A DNA stretch of 64,000 bases from CAWJMN01 sp963844055 (GTDB taxonomy: Bacteria > Planctomycetota > Planctomycetia > Pirellulales > Pirellulaceae): positions 1,178,001-1,242,000 of the forward strand of contig CAWJMN010000002.1 of assembly GCA_963844055.1 (NCBI GenBank), given 5' to 3'. The position numbers and the translations under genes were made by a program. The stretch's first letter is position 1; every line of letters starts with the position of its first letter. The notes below the pieces were generated by a model. That model saw nothing but the letters and a program-made list of their open reading frames with translations. It did not search any database and had not been told where the DNA came from. Of the stretch, positions 48,576 to 57,928 are shown in pieces.

Positions 48576-51183
48576 CGGCAGGCCAAACAGGCCCGGTTTC
48601 CGGCGTGTTCTTTGAGGTAGGCTTCATGTTTTCCAGCGCCTCCCGAACTCCCTCCACTGACAATCCCAGCCGTACGCCTGCAAAAAACTGCTGCGATGTC
48701 ATCTGGTCGGCACCGCGGGCTGCCGAGCGTGTGTGCGTCGCTACATAGGTCCAGTCACCGCCGCGCTGCACATAAAGATTGTCCATGCCTGTAACACAGC
48801 AAGGATCTACGGCAGGCTTACCGGAAGTTTCGCGATAGAAGTCGGGGTGCCACGCATCTTGCACCCACTCCCAAACATTGCCATGGGTGTCGTACAGGCC
48901 AAAGGGATTGGCAAGTAGCAGTCCCACCGGATGTGGACGAGCTTCTGCATTCACGATGATCCACGCTCCCTTTGAAAGGCTTGCGTGGTCTGCTCCCGTC
49001 CAATAGTTTTCGGTCGTTCCTGCGCGGCAGGCTAATTCCCACTCAGCTTCGGTGAGCAGTCGATAGCCGCGCTCGCTGGAACTGCGTTCATTCAGTTTGA
49101 CGGCCAACTTGAAGGCATCATTCCAGCTAAGGCTATCTACCGGCAGGTTGTCGGCATCAATGCCAGAGACTTTGTCGGCATACTTCTTGTCGGGGTTGCT
49201 GGGCTGATAGACCGAGGGGTTCTTTCCCACAATCGTTTCATACTGCTTTTGCGTTACCTCATGGATGCCTGCATAGTAGGGCTGCGTGATTATTACCGGG
49301 TGCTGGGGAGCTTCGCTTTCGATGTAGGCCTTTCGCATCTTGTCATCCGGATGAACGGCCAGTAAGGCCTGGGCCCGTTCGAATTCCGTAGAGCCCATCG
49401 TGAATTCTCCGGGGGGAACAAGACGAAACTTCATCCCCAAAGAATTCGTGTACTCCTCAGGAACCTTCAAATAGGCGGCCCATGCCTTTTGATGTTCCTT
49501 GGCCTTGGTGGAATCAAAAGGAATCATTGCAGGTGCTGGAGCATCCGTAGGCCAGCCTTGCCAGCCCGCACTATCCGTTGCAGGTGCCGACTTCCGAGAG
49601 GGCTCCGTGTTGTTGGTCTTTACCTGCGGAACAACTTCGGTCTTCTCCACACTTTCTTGAGTCGTAGTGACAACCGGGGCCGCACCTGAACTGGCGAAAC
49701 GCATCATGAAGCCATTGCCAGCAGCAAGTAAGCACGCAGCTCCGGCAATGCTGGCTGTCGTTTGTGCCATCGCATGCAAGTTGCGACGGCTAAGCAAGTA
49801 CTCCACCAGCCAGCAGCTAACAGAAACCAAGCAGGTCACGCCCGCGAGGATTCCATGCATGCTGCGTGTCGACAGGCCTGTGAGTTTGGTTCCCCACCAG
49901 ATCAAGCCCGCGCTAACGATCAGGAATAGCAGCAACGTCCCGAGAAACGTTGTGACATTTTGCGCCGATGCGGCCCATCGGGGAACTTTTTGCACCAGCG
50001 ATGGATGACTCGCGATGGTGATTGTTTTGAGCAGTTCAGCAGGGATCTGTGATTTGCCGGACTCGGTCATCACGGCTTGGCACTTCGCAAAGATTTCGCT
50101 GACCTCGGCCGCAGACTGGAACCGATCATCCGGGTTCTTCTGGTGAAGCTTGCCGATGATCGCCACTAGCCATTCGGGAGCTTCCGGAATGATTTCATGG
50201 ATGGGACGGGGCGTATCTTCTACCACGCGGCGCAAGACCGCAACGGTTGAAGCTGCACGAAATGGTGGCCGTCCCGTGGTGATTTGATACAGCACGCTGC
50301 CCAGGCTAAACAGGTCGGTTCGATGATCGAGCGCTTGGCCGCTGGCTTGTTCAGGGGCCATGTACATGGGCGTGCCAGCAATTAGCCCCGAAATCGAAAG
50401 GCTGGCATCGTCGGCCGCACGAGCTAGGCCGAAGTCGGTGATCTTTACCTTTTGTGCGATTCCTTTTTCTAGCAGCACATTGGCTGGCTTGATGTCGCGA
50501 TGGATCAAACCTGCGGCGTGAGCAGCGGCCAAGCCACTGGCAATCTGTCGTCCAATATGCACGATTTCTCCTGTCTCTAATGGTCCCTGCCCATTTTGCT
50601 TTTCTTGCAAGGTTTGGCCATCGATGTATTCCATGACCAAATAGGGAACAGGCTTTTCTTCAACGCTATAGACCTGAACAATGTTTTCATGGCGAATGCC
50701 CGCAGCCGCTCGCGCTTCGCGCAAGAATCGTTTGCGAGGAGGTGAAGTGGAGGCCATTCGCGGGTCCAGCACTTTGATCGCCACCATGCGATGCAGCTTT
50801 TCATCGAAGGCTTTGAGGACCGTTCCAAAGCCCCCCTGCCCCAACACCTGAATCACCTCGTAATGGGCCAGCTTGCCAATGGAGCCCACTTTTGAAGAAG
50901 GCGATAGATAACTTAGGTCGGGCTCTTCTTGGCCTTTGTCCGCAGCGAAGTGCTGAGGAGCCGCAAAGTCGATGGTTTGCTGCGAAGGAACTTCTCGCTG
51001 GCCCCGGGCTTGGTCAACGGCCGGGACATCCAAGAAGGAGCCCGCCTCATGATGGGACTTGAGCAGCGATTCCACGGCGGCGCGCAAGGCTGGATTTCCT
51101 GCGCAGGCCTGATCAAGAAACGCTTGCCGCTGTTCCCGATCGGAGATTTCTAGTGCTGCTTCAAAGAGTTCTCGCTGGCTCAT
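48349..51183 (-). CDS. Ser/Thr protein kinase with FGE-like domain, 5' part of frameshifted gene
   Basis: Planctomycete eukaryotic-like kinase. After about 105 residues of a helical N-terminus (MSQRELFEAALEISDREQRQAFLDQAC), a protein kinase domain follows: VLGQGGFGTVLKAFD (glycine loop), VAIKVLD (Lys), LIHRDIKPANVLL (catalytic loop), and DFGLARA (DFG). Then come hydrophobic segments near 425-510, and from about 580 an FGE-like domain (GMKFRLVPPGEFTMGS, GLYDTHGNVWEWVQDAWH). The last 100 residues as written, from FDAELS onward, leave the family; the frame shift at 48535 separates a second FGE-like domain (47622-48575). The start is the ATG at 51183; 18 more codons are open. An ECF sigma factor gene is just upstream on the same strand, a common pairing. 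The gene would code for about 1,190 residues if intact. Confidence 0.88.
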   Translation of the reverse strand: MSQRELFEAALEISDREQRQAFLDQACAGNPALRAAVESLLKSHHEAGSFLDVPAVDQARGQREVPSQQTIDFAAPQHFAADKGQEEPDLSYLSPSSKVGSIGKLAHYEVIQVLGQGGFGTVLKAFDEKLHRMVAIKVLDPRMASTSPPRKRFLREARAAAGIRHENIVQVYSVEEKPVPYLVMEYIDGQTLQEKQNGQGPLETGEIVHIGRQIASGLAAAHAAGLIHRDIKPANVLLEKGIAQKVKITDFGLARAADDASLSISGLIAGTPMYMAPEQASGQALDHRTDLFSLGSVLYQITTGRPPFRAASTVAVLRRVVEDTPRPIHEIIPEAPEWLVAIIGKLHQKNPDDRFQSAAEVSEIFAKCQAVMTESGKSQIPAELLKTITIASHPSLVQKVPRWAASAQNVTTFLGTLLLFLIVSAGLIWWGTKLTGLSTRSMHGILAGVTCLVSVSCWLVEYLLSRRNLHAMAQTTASIAGAACLLAAGNGFMMRFASSGAAPVVTTTQESVEKTEVVPQVKTNNTEPSRKSAPATDSAGWQGWPTDAPAPAMIPFDSTKAKEHQKAWAAYLKVPEEYTNSLGMKFRLVPPGEFTMGSTEFERAQALLAVHPDDKMRKAYIESEAPQHPVIITQPYYAGIHEVTQKQYETIVGKNPSVYQPSNPDKKYADKVSGIDADNLPVDSLSWNDAFKLAVKLNERSSSERGYRLLTEAEWELACRAGTTENYWTGADHASLSKGAWIIVNAEARPHPVGLLLANPFGLYDTHGNVWEWVQDAWHPDFYRETSGKPAVDPCCVTGMDNLYVQRGGDWTYVATHTRSAARGADQMTSQQFFAGVRLGLSVEGVREALENMKPTSKNTPETGPVWPADAPLPAIAPFDAELSEEAPAGLGRLFERAGDLYRPTGNPVSIDSCRAIHHGQHSRRNSSCAEVGSYFVLANTYPK

Positions 51184-51325
51184 AGCTGGGGCCTTTTTGC
51201 CCTTTCCAAGCTCGACATTGATAAACCTACCGGCCATGCAACGCCGTCCGCCCCTATTTTTGGGTAGGAGCTAACGGGTCCGCCATAGATCAATGCGTCA
51301 TCGGTGGCAAAAACCGCCAAAAATT

Positions 51326-51898
51326 TTAGCGAAGTCCGTTTTCGCCAGAAATTTCGCGGTGTAGCCAAGCTTTGGCAAAGGTCCAGGTCCGCTCGGCTGT
51401 TCGCTGGGAGACCTGAAGGATGTCGGCCGACTGGGCGATCGAGAGCCCCGCAAAATACCGCAGCTCGATCAGTTTGGCAGCCACAGGATCTTCCGTCTGG
51501 AGCTTGTTAAGGGCTTGGTCCAAAGCCACGAGGTCTTCGCGGATCTCGGGGGCTTCGATCGGAACGTCGTCCAGGTCTACCCGGTCTCGATCTCCGCCAC
51601 GCTTTAAACGTCCCTTGCTTCTGGCGCTGTCCACCAAGATTCGCCGCATCGCTTCAGCAGCGGCCGCAAAGAAATGGCCACGCCCTTCCCAAACGGAGTC
51701 ATCTTGGACACCAACGACTCGCAAATAGGCCTCATGCACCAGGGCCGTCGCCTGCAAGGTTTTACTGGGTGCCTCTTGCTTCATGCGAGCAACGGCCAGT
51801 TTCCGCAGCTCGTCATAGACCAGCGGCAAAAGATCCGCTGCGGCTTGGCGGTCGCCAGCTTGGACAGCGTCAATCAGTTTGGAGACGTCGTTGTGCAT
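51326..51898 (-). CDS. ECF-type sigma factor (Sig-70_X6-like)
   Basis: A 190-residue sigma factor with regions 2 and 4. Region 2 begins VSKLIDAVQAGDRQAAADLLPLVYDELRKLA, continues LVHEAYLRV and GHFFAAAAEAMRRILVDSARSKGRLKRGG. Region 4 is AAKLIELRYFAGLSIAQSADILQVSQRTAERTWTFAKAWL, a helix-turn-helix that would read the -35 element. This layout, with MRRILVDxAR, defines the branch often found next to Ser/Thr kinases in planctomycetes. The kinase gene starts 140 bases downstream on the same strand, so kinase-controlled activity is a reasonable hypothesis. No anti-sigma gene adjoins it. Confidence 0.92.
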   Translation of the reverse strand: MHNDVSKLIDAVQAGDRQAAADLLPLVYDELRKLAVARMKQEAPSKTLQATALVHEAYLRVVGVQDDSVWEGRGHFFAAAAEAMRRILVDSARSKGRLKRGGDRDRVDLDDVPIEAPEIREDLVALDQALNKLQTEDPVAAKLIELRYFAGLSIAQSADILQVSQRTAERTWTFAKAWLHREISGENGLR

Positions 51899-52141
51899 GG
51901 TGGCGCCAGTATAACGACGCCACGGGATAGCTGGGAGCGAAAACTGGGGCTAGCGCGAGGGAGCCGCTTTGATTCCGTCTGTAGCGATTAAAGCGAAAAC
52001 GCCGGACCTCCCTGGGTAGATACCTATGTGGGGAGCCGCAAGTGGAGGCGACGATTTTGCAGGCGCCAGCAGGTGACGTAGCATTCCCTCAGTGGAATAG
52101 GTGGTAGTGCGTCATCCCTCGGGGAATCGGGCAAACCAAAC

Positions 52142-53512
52142 GTGATCGCTTTTATCATTGCGATGGGTCTAATGAACTTGCTGCTCGGCTATGGCTTAGC
52201 CATGAGCCTAGCGGACCCGCCGTTTTGTGGCCTTAACCTTAAGGATGTGGGGCGTAAGCTGTGGCAAGATCTTCGAAATGGCTACCGCTGGAAGAAGCGT
52301 GCGCCCAAGGGAACAACGGCTGACGACGACGGCCAGCATGCTGCGCACGACGATGCACCTGCCACCGTTGGCCTGCCCCCCTTAACCTTCCATGATTTGC
52401 CAGCTTCGTGGCGAGAGCCGCTGGCCCGGGCAAGCATTCTGCCTGAGTCCTTCCTCGAAGGGGTCATCGAATGGCTGCGAATTGAAACGAATCTCTACCG
52501 TTCACAACTGATTACGGCAGAAAGTCGCGCTCGCACCGCCCAAGCCAATCAAGACTCAGCCGGGGCCATGCAACTGCTCGCCGATCTAAAATGCATTAAT
52601 GGAATGTTCCTTACCCAGCAACAAGAAGCGGCCGAGCGAATCGCGCAAGGGATGGGACGACTCGAAACCTGTGAAGAGGTTGGCAAGCGACTGCAAGCGG
52701 TCCTGTGGGACCAAAGCTCGCAAGTCGAATGGATCGGACAACGGATGGCCAGCCTGGAAACAGCCAAAGATGCCAGCGTAAGTGGCCGTAACATCTTGGT
52801 TGAGCTTTCCGCTTTGGGAGGCGTGGTCAACAACCTGCGTGACAGCCTGCTAACGTTGCTTGAACAGGTCTTCCAATCGTACGAACAACTTTCCCGCATT
52901 GATCAGCCGCGACAACTCGATGTTTGCACTGGCCTGCCCCAGCGGATTGGCCTGGCGGTCCGCCTGCTGGAAAAGGGAATGGTCCCCGAAATGGCCGAAG
53001 GGGAAACACGCTTTGCAGCACTGCTGGAAGTCGACGGCCTCCATCCGATCAACCATCGGTTGGGCCTGCGAGCTGGCGATTGCACGCTGCGAACCCTGGG
53101 ACAACAGCTGAAAAGCAAACTGGCCGAAGCTGCCCCCACTGCGGAGCTTACTCGCATGGGCGGGGGGACGTTTTTGGTTTTGCTGGCTGCGAAGGACGAG
53201 GCGGCGGCCTCCGAAATCCTTGAGCTGCTTCGGCAAACCCTGGAAGCAACCACCTTCCGCTATCAAGAGACAGAACTACTGCTGAGCATCTCTTTGGGAA
53301 GTTGCCCCCTCAAGGAAGAGCGAACGGTCACCGAGATTATGGCAAAGGTCACGCCCTATTTGACCGAGGCCAAACGCCTGGGACGCAACTTGCTGGTCAT
53401 GGCGGGGAAGCGATTCAAGCCGGTCAAAGCGACAAGTGCCAATGGCGAATCGCATGAGAACCATCGCGTGATCCTCAGCCAATTGGTTGAGGTTGCCGAC
53501 ATCGCGGCGTAG
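52142..53512 (+). CDS. Degenerate GGDEF-domain protein with coiled coil
   Basis: A 456-residue protein starting at a GTG. It begins with one hydrophobic segment (AFIIAMGLMNLLLGYGLAMSLA), then a low-complexity stretch, a helical region of about 150 residues (SRARTAQANQDSAGAMQLLADLK and later), and from about residue 275 a GGDEF-type domain: LDVCTGLPQRIGLAVRL, AALLEVDGLHPINHRLGLRAGDCTLRTL and RMGGGTFLVLLA. The signature GGDEF near residue 340 is GGGTF, so the catalytic pair is lost and c-di-GMP synthesis is unlikely. It may bind nucleotide or act as a scaffold. It is isolated, in a different orientation from the sigma/kinase genes to its left. Confidence 0.8.
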   Translation: MIAFIIAMGLMNLLLGYGLAMSLADPPFCGLNLKDVGRKLWQDLRNGYRWKKRAPKGTTADDDGQHAAHDDAPATVGLPPLTFHDLPASWREPLARASILPESFLEGVIEWLRIETNLYRSQLITAESRARTAQANQDSAGAMQLLADLKCINGMFLTQQQEAAERIAQGMGRLETCEEVGKRLQAVLWDQSSQVEWIGQRMASLETAKDASVSGRNILVELSALGGVVNNLRDSLLTLLEQVFQSYEQLSRIDQPRQLDVCTGLPQRIGLAVRLLEKGMVPEMAEGETRFAALLEVDGLHPINHRLGLRAGDCTLRTLGQQLKSKLAEAAPTAELTRMGGGTFLVLLAAKDEAAASEILELLRQTLEATTFRYQETELLLSISLGSCPLKEERTVTEIMAKVTPYLTEAKRLGRNLLVMAGKRFKPVKATSANGESHENHRVILSQLVEVADIAA

Positions 53513-53775
53513 TGCGGTGGATTCTTTCTGAAGCGCATAGTGATTCAGCAAGTATTCTGCTTCCTCTTCTTGCGTCTTTTTTTCTTTCCACCATCGGCAA
53601 ACACCTAGCTACCGCATAGTTGTTTATGTTTTTTTACGACGATATTTAAGTAGATTATCAGTTTTGGTTTGCTAGAATCGCAAACGTCTAATCTGTGTTG
53701 CGCACGTCTTGTTAACAGCTCCTCTCGCCATATCGGCATTCAAGCACTTCCCTGCGTTCCTGCAAGGTTACTTAC

Positions 53776-54795
53776 ATGGTGCACAATGTACTTCGTGATT
53801 TACAAATCTGGTCTGTACTATGGGGAACATGCTTAACGACGTTACTCACGCTCATTATGCCAGCATTGGGCGGTGACGCAGATTGGCTGAACGACGTTCG
53901 GCAGGCCTATAAGAACGTGGAGAAGCATACGGAAAATGTTTCGGCTAAAGTGACGCGAACCGACTATATTAAATCGCCTGGCGAAAAAAATGACACGAGA
54001 GTGATTCGGTCATTTGAGTATTTCAAGCTTGGAGAGTCCCTGCTATTCCTTGCGGATGAAGGAGAGCAGCGACTCCGTTCAATAAGTGGGGTAAACCCGC
54101 AATACTATTTCATCATTCGCGAAATCAATCCTGGGCAGTTACGCTCGTTAGCCGAAGTGGGTGAGCGAAGTGAACTGACCCTTCGGGGAGTCCTGGCTAA
54201 CCAAGCACTATTTGGAATTGTTGAAAAGGCAAAAAACGCAAACAACAACTTAACAGGCTTTCCGATTGACTCTTTTGCAGACCTGTTGGCCTTCAATTCC
54301 AAGCGACTCAAAGCGGAAAAGACGCAGCTTGATGGACGCGAAGTGCTGCTACTACAAGGAGATTTTGCACCATACCGCGAAGTGGAATCGCTAGGTGAAG
54401 GGAAAGGGCCGCCAATTCTGAAAAACTCCAAAATCTATTTGGATCCAGCTCTAGATTATCGCTTGGTGCTATGGGAACGACGACAAGAATCCAATGGTGA
54501 AGAGCATGTTACCTCCGAGACTTTTGAATACAATCAAAATTTAAACGGCTATCCTGTGCTAACGAAGAGCTCCGTGAAATCGGGTACAGCAGAAAATGGA
54601 TATGCCTTTTTAGAAATAGAACTCACGGATTGGAAATCCGGCGAGAACAAGCCTGAGATCTTTTACTTGTCACACTATGGCTTAGAAGAGCCAAGTTTTC
54701 AACGTGCATGGATTCCCGGTTGGCTAAGAATTGGGCTGATTGGTATCGCCATTTTGGCCGGAGGCATTTGGCTTCGTCGCCGCTTCCGTCGCTAA
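53776..54795 (+). CDS. Secreted, C-terminally anchored hypothetical protein
   Basis: A 339-residue protein. A signal peptide is likely (WSVLWGTCLTTLLTLIMPALGGDA). The middle has strand-rich sections with RSFEYFKLGESLLFLADEGEQR, GREVLLLQGDF and KIYLDPALDYRLVLWERRQESNGEEHV, reminiscent of outer-membrane lipoprotein-sorting-like (LolA/DUF1571) beta folds in planctomycetes. At the C-terminus a single hydrophobic helix GWLRIGLIGIAILAGGIWL is followed by RRRFRR, a sorting-type tripartite end that would anchor it in the membrane. Family assignment is tentative. A 260-base AT-rich gap precedes it. Confidence 0.68.
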   Translation: MVHNVLRDLQIWSVLWGTCLTTLLTLIMPALGGDADWLNDVRQAYKNVEKHTENVSAKVTRTDYIKSPGEKNDTRVIRSFEYFKLGESLLFLADEGEQRLRSISGVNPQYYFIIREINPGQLRSLAEVGERSELTLRGVLANQALFGIVEKAKNANNNLTGFPIDSFADLLAFNSKRLKAEKTQLDGREVLLLQGDFAPYREVESLGEGKGPPILKNSKIYLDPALDYRLVLWERRQESNGEEHVTSETFEYNQNLNGYPVLTKSSVKSGTAENGYAFLEIELTDWKSGENKPEIFYLSHYGLEEPSFQRAWIPGWLRIGLIGIAILAGGIWLRRRFRR

Positions 54796-54834
54796 CCCCC
54801 AAGGGCGTTTGCAAAACCAAGCTTGGCGAACTTC

Positions 54835-56052
54835 ATGACCGTGAAAACGAGCCCCAATCCCGTAGCCTTGCCATCGCCTAATTCTGCACGGCTGAGGATA
54901 GTTGGACTTTACACGTGGAGTGTTCTGCTGATTTTGGCGGTTGTCTACTTCCCCAAACTGGATACTGGTCGGGTCTGGTTTGCAACTTCGCCGAAGCTGG
55001 TAGATATCCCTCACACGCTAAGCCAACTCGACGGCAAGTTCTATGAACGGATCTTGCTGTATGGTTATGCGAACGCGAGAGGCTACCCAACACTGGCTGC
55101 TTTCTTTCCTGGCTATCCAGTTGTCGCAAGACTTTTTTGGGAATGTGGGCTTTCGTCGAAATGGTCGCTGCTTCTGACCAATTGGCTTGCACTGGGAGGA
55201 GCCTTCTATTTATTGCATCGCTATACGATGCGCCGGTTTCCGGCCTCGGAATCCATGGCCCTTTTGGTCGTTGCGGCACTTGCGCTAAATCCGATGGCGT
55301 TTTCAATGCGGTTCTTCTACAGCGAAGCAACATTCCTGTGCACGCTATTATTTCTGTTTGTGTTGATGCAGGCCCGCGTATCACCTTGGATTGTGGTAGT
55401 TGTCTGCGGGGCACTCACCGGCATCAGGCCTCCTGGAATTGCCGCCGTCCCTCTTGTCTTGCATTACACTTGGACATTTCCTGCCCACGGAACGTCTCGA
55501 TGGTTGCAGCGCGGGGCAGCAATACTTCTTTGCGTATGGGGGCTTGAGCTTTATATGCTGGCCTTGGCTCAAAACTATGGTGATCCTCTCCAGTTTGTTC
55601 ATGCTCAGGAGGAGTTTCAGAAAGTATCGCACACTCTACCCGAGAAGCTGACTTCACTTTTCACACTAGCACCGATTTATCGCGCATTATCCACCACTTC
55701 CGATAACTTTCGTGAGATGAACTGGACTTGGCTTACGAGTAACCAAGTGGGCGATGCTATCTTTTGGCTACTATTTGCAGGCCTAATTCTTTACGGCAAC
55801 TGGAAGCGGTGGCTGACTGCGCAGGAGCTTTGGATCAGCGCTTCACTCTTTGCATTTTGCACGTGGTTTCAAGCCGATCGCAACAATATGGCTTGCCAAG
55901 GAAGATTCGTAAGCGTCATTTTTCCAGCTTACATCGTGGCGGGACACATGCTGACGCAAATTCCGGTTAGCCTACGCTGGGCAATTGCAGGAATTTCTAG
56001 CTACCTTTATGTTCATTACGCTATGAACTTTTCGGCGGGCCTTTGCTGGTAG
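54835..56052 (+). CDS. Membrane glycosyltransferase, GT-C type (PIG-V-like mannosyltransferase)
   Basis: A 405-residue polytopic membrane protein with about ten hydrophobic helices. The loop after the first helix has LSQLDGKFYERILLYGYANARGYPTLAAFFPGYPVVARLFW; the acidic residue in the first outside loop, together with the D-x-x-x-Y..I...GY....AFFPxYP pattern, is typical of PIG-V/GPI mannosyltransferase-II-like GT-C enzymes, which use a lipid-linked sugar. Later RFFYSEATFLCTLLFLFVLM and DRNNMACQGRFVSVIFPAYIV also match. The ATG at 54835 is chosen over a TTG at 54823. It starts 40 bases after the previous gene. Acceptor unknown. Confidence 0.78.
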   Translation: MTVKTSPNPVALPSPNSARLRIVGLYTWSVLLILAVVYFPKLDTGRVWFATSPKLVDIPHTLSQLDGKFYERILLYGYANARGYPTLAAFFPGYPVVARLFWECGLSSKWSLLLTNWLALGGAFYLLHRYTMRRFPASESMALLVVAALALNPMAFSMRFFYSEATFLCTLLFLFVLMQARVSPWIVVVVCGALTGIRPPGIAAVPLVLHYTWTFPAHGTSRWLQRGAAILLCVWGLELYMLALAQNYGDPLQFVHAQEEFQKVSHTLPEKLTSLFTLAPIYRALSTTSDNFREMNWTWLTSNQVGDAIFWLLFAGLILYGNWKRWLTAQELWISASLFAFCTWFQADRNNMACQGRFVSVIFPAYIVAGHMLTQIPVSLRWAIAGISSYLYVHYAMNFSAGLCW

Positions 56053-56097
56053 CCACTTCCGACATCGCGGCGTAGTGCATCGCCCTGGTGCTCTCGT

Positions 56098-57156
56098 CTA
56101 TCGCGAGGGCCAAAACGAGGGAATGTACCAAGGCTTTACTACAGGGGGAACCGTCACTGTGGAAGGTTCTAGCAAAGGGCGCTGCGAGCTGGCACCTACG
56201 ACGGAATCATCTGGGCCAATGCCAGCGGCCGCCAAGCCGTCTCGATTGACGAAGGGATCATCCCCGGGCGAAATCACCGTCACCACAAAACGAACGCTGC
56301 CATCTTCATACAGAAAGTTTTGGCCGCGAATCCCATGATTCATACTGCGACGGAGCGGACCATTCGGATTAGGAGCATCCCCTGCCAAAATGAAGTTCGC
56401 ACGGCGTAGGTCGCTGGCAGGAACCAGCCGGCCATCTTCGATACGTCCCAAGTGGTAGCCATAGCTTCCCCCCATCGTCTCTTGATAGAAGATAAGGGTT
56501 GGGCCCAAGGCCTGATCCAATTCTTCTAGGGTGGGAACGCGCCAGTGGCCACGGGTTTCGGCCAAGCGCGACGAAGGGCAAATGAACGTGCGCGGCTGAT
56601 CAATCAGCTGATTAGAAATGAGCTGCGGCGCGTAGACACCAGCAACGCCACGGTTGCCTTGCGAGGCCACTTCGGGAAGGCGGTGCTCAGGATGTTGTTG
56701 GCCGTACTCATGCAGGGCCTGGCCAACGGTACGCAGGTTATCTTCACACGCTAGGCGGCGAGCCTTGTCGCGAGCATCCAAAACCATGGGGAACATCAGG
56801 CCAGCGACAATCACCAGAATACTAGCCAGCATCAACCAATCCGAAAGGCGATATTGCAGCGGCGACGAACCGAGTTCTAGCCGGGGGCCACGCACCGGCG
56901 GCAAGCTAACCGGAACATCTGCCGCGTCGGGGGCATTTTGCAGGACAGCCTCGACAGTGCGATCGGCCAGATTCGCCGGGGGCTCTGTAATTTCGGGCTG
57001 GTCTCCCATCCCCATCTCTTCGAGCAGTTTACGAAGGCGGCCTACTTCTTCACGCAGGCGGGGGTCTTCTGATACGAGTTGCTCGACCCGTGATTGTTCC
57101 GACGGATCGAGCGCTCCTAACAGATAACCAAGCAGAGTTTCGCGATCCAGGCTCAT
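56098..57156 (-). CDS. Membrane protein coupled to ECF sigma factor, probable anti-sigma factor
   Basis: A 352-residue protein whose ATG (57156) overlaps the stop of the sigma gene as ATGA. The N-terminal 75 residues are helical (LLGYLLGALDPSEQSRVEQLVSEDPRLREEVGRLRKLLEEM), typical of the cytoplasmic part of an anti-sigma factor, here without the HxxxCxxC zinc motif. A single membrane helix follows (LSDWLMLASILVIVAGLMFPMVL near residues 103-125), then an outside domain with ACEDNLRTVGQALHEYGQQH and FLYEDGSVRFVV, which recall DUF1559-type planctomycete proteins and pilin-like H-bonds. So a signal could be passed through the membrane to release sigma. Regulation is inferred from coupling. Confidence 0.78.
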   Translation of the reverse strand: MSLDRETLLGYLLGALDPSEQSRVEQLVSEDPRLREEVGRLRKLLEEMGMGDQPEITEPPANLADRTVEAVLQNAPDAADVPVSLPPVRGPRLELGSSPLQYRLSDWLMLASILVIVAGLMFPMVLDARDKARRLACEDNLRTVGQALHEYGQQHPEHRLPEVASQGNRGVAGVYAPQLISNQLIDQPRTFICPSSRLAETRGHWRVPTLEELDQALGPTLIFYQETMGGSYGYHLGRIEDGRLVPASDLRRANFILAGDAPNPNGPLRRSMNHGIRGQNFLYEDGSVRFVVTVISPGDDPFVNRDGLAAAGIGPDDSVVGASSQRPLLEPSTVTVPPVVKPWYIPSFWPSR

Positions 57157-57797
57157 GGAGTTTCCGCGAACGTTTGGTGATAAGATTCGTTCAGTTTAGC
57201 GATGGCAGCATGCAGACGGCTTTTGACCGTTCCTACTGGGATACCCAGTACATCGGCGGCTTCACGGTATTTCATCTCTTGGAAATAGACAAGTGTAATT
57301 GCATCACGCAGCCCTTCAGGCAGCTTGGCAATCGACTCGTCCATCCATTCACGCTTTTCAAATTCCGACAGCTGAACCGTAGGAGAAGGCTCGTCGCTGA
57401 GCAGCGTATCGAGCAGCTTGCCTACGTCGGCCTGGTCGCCAGAGCCGCCGCGATCAAGACTTACCATCTTGTGACGGCGGTTGCGGCGCTGGGCATCAAT
57501 CGCTTGATTGGTGGCCACGGCGTACAACCAAGGCTTCAGCTTGCGGCCGGGCTCAAAATGTTCGCACTTCAAATGGACTTGAAGGAACGTGGCTTGGAAA
57601 GCGTCCTCTGCCATTTCGGCATCGCCCAGGTAGCGACGCAAATAGCCATAGAGCTCCCGCTCATACCGGCGAACGAGCGCAGCAAAGTACTCTCGGTTGC
57701 CGGTATCCCGGTAATCGAGCAGCAGCTGTTCGTCGGACTGGGCGGTTTCCAGTTGCACGCGTTTGTTGTTCGGTTTGGCGAAGGAGGTGGTATTCAT
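57153..57797 (-). CDS. ECF-type RNA polymerase sigma factor
   Basis: A 214-residue sigma factor: region 2 with SDEQLLLDYRDTGNREYFAALVRRYERELYGYLRRYLGDAEMAEDAFQATFLQVH and KLKPWLYAVATNQAIDAQRRNRR, and region 4 with SIAKLPEGLRDAITLVYFQEMKYREAADVLGIPVGTVKSRLHAAIAKL. It contains the usual DAFQATFL and GTVKSRL motifs of ECF sigma factors. It is translationally coupled to a membrane-anchored probable anti-sigma factor. A leader of about 20 residues precedes region 2. The regulon cannot be judged. Confidence 0.93.
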   Translation of the reverse strand: MNTTSFAKPNNKRVQLETAQSDEQLLLDYRDTGNREYFAALVRRYERELYGYLRRYLGDAEMAEDAFQATFLQVHLKCEHFEPGRKLKPWLYAVATNQAIDAQRRNRRHKMVSLDRGGSGDQADVGKLLDTLLSDEPSPTVQLSEFEKREWMDESIAKLPEGLRDAITLVYFQEMKYREAADVLGIPVGTVKSRLHAAIAKLNESYHQTFAETP

Positions 57798-57928
57798 AAT
57801 CCGTTACGTCTTCCAAGACTTCCTGGTTCGATCGATTCTAGTCGTCTCCCTCGGATTTGACATCCTTTTTGGAGGGGCTTAGACTCACAATTCCTTTACT
57901 TTGCAAAACCCGTGCCAGTAGGCCAAAC

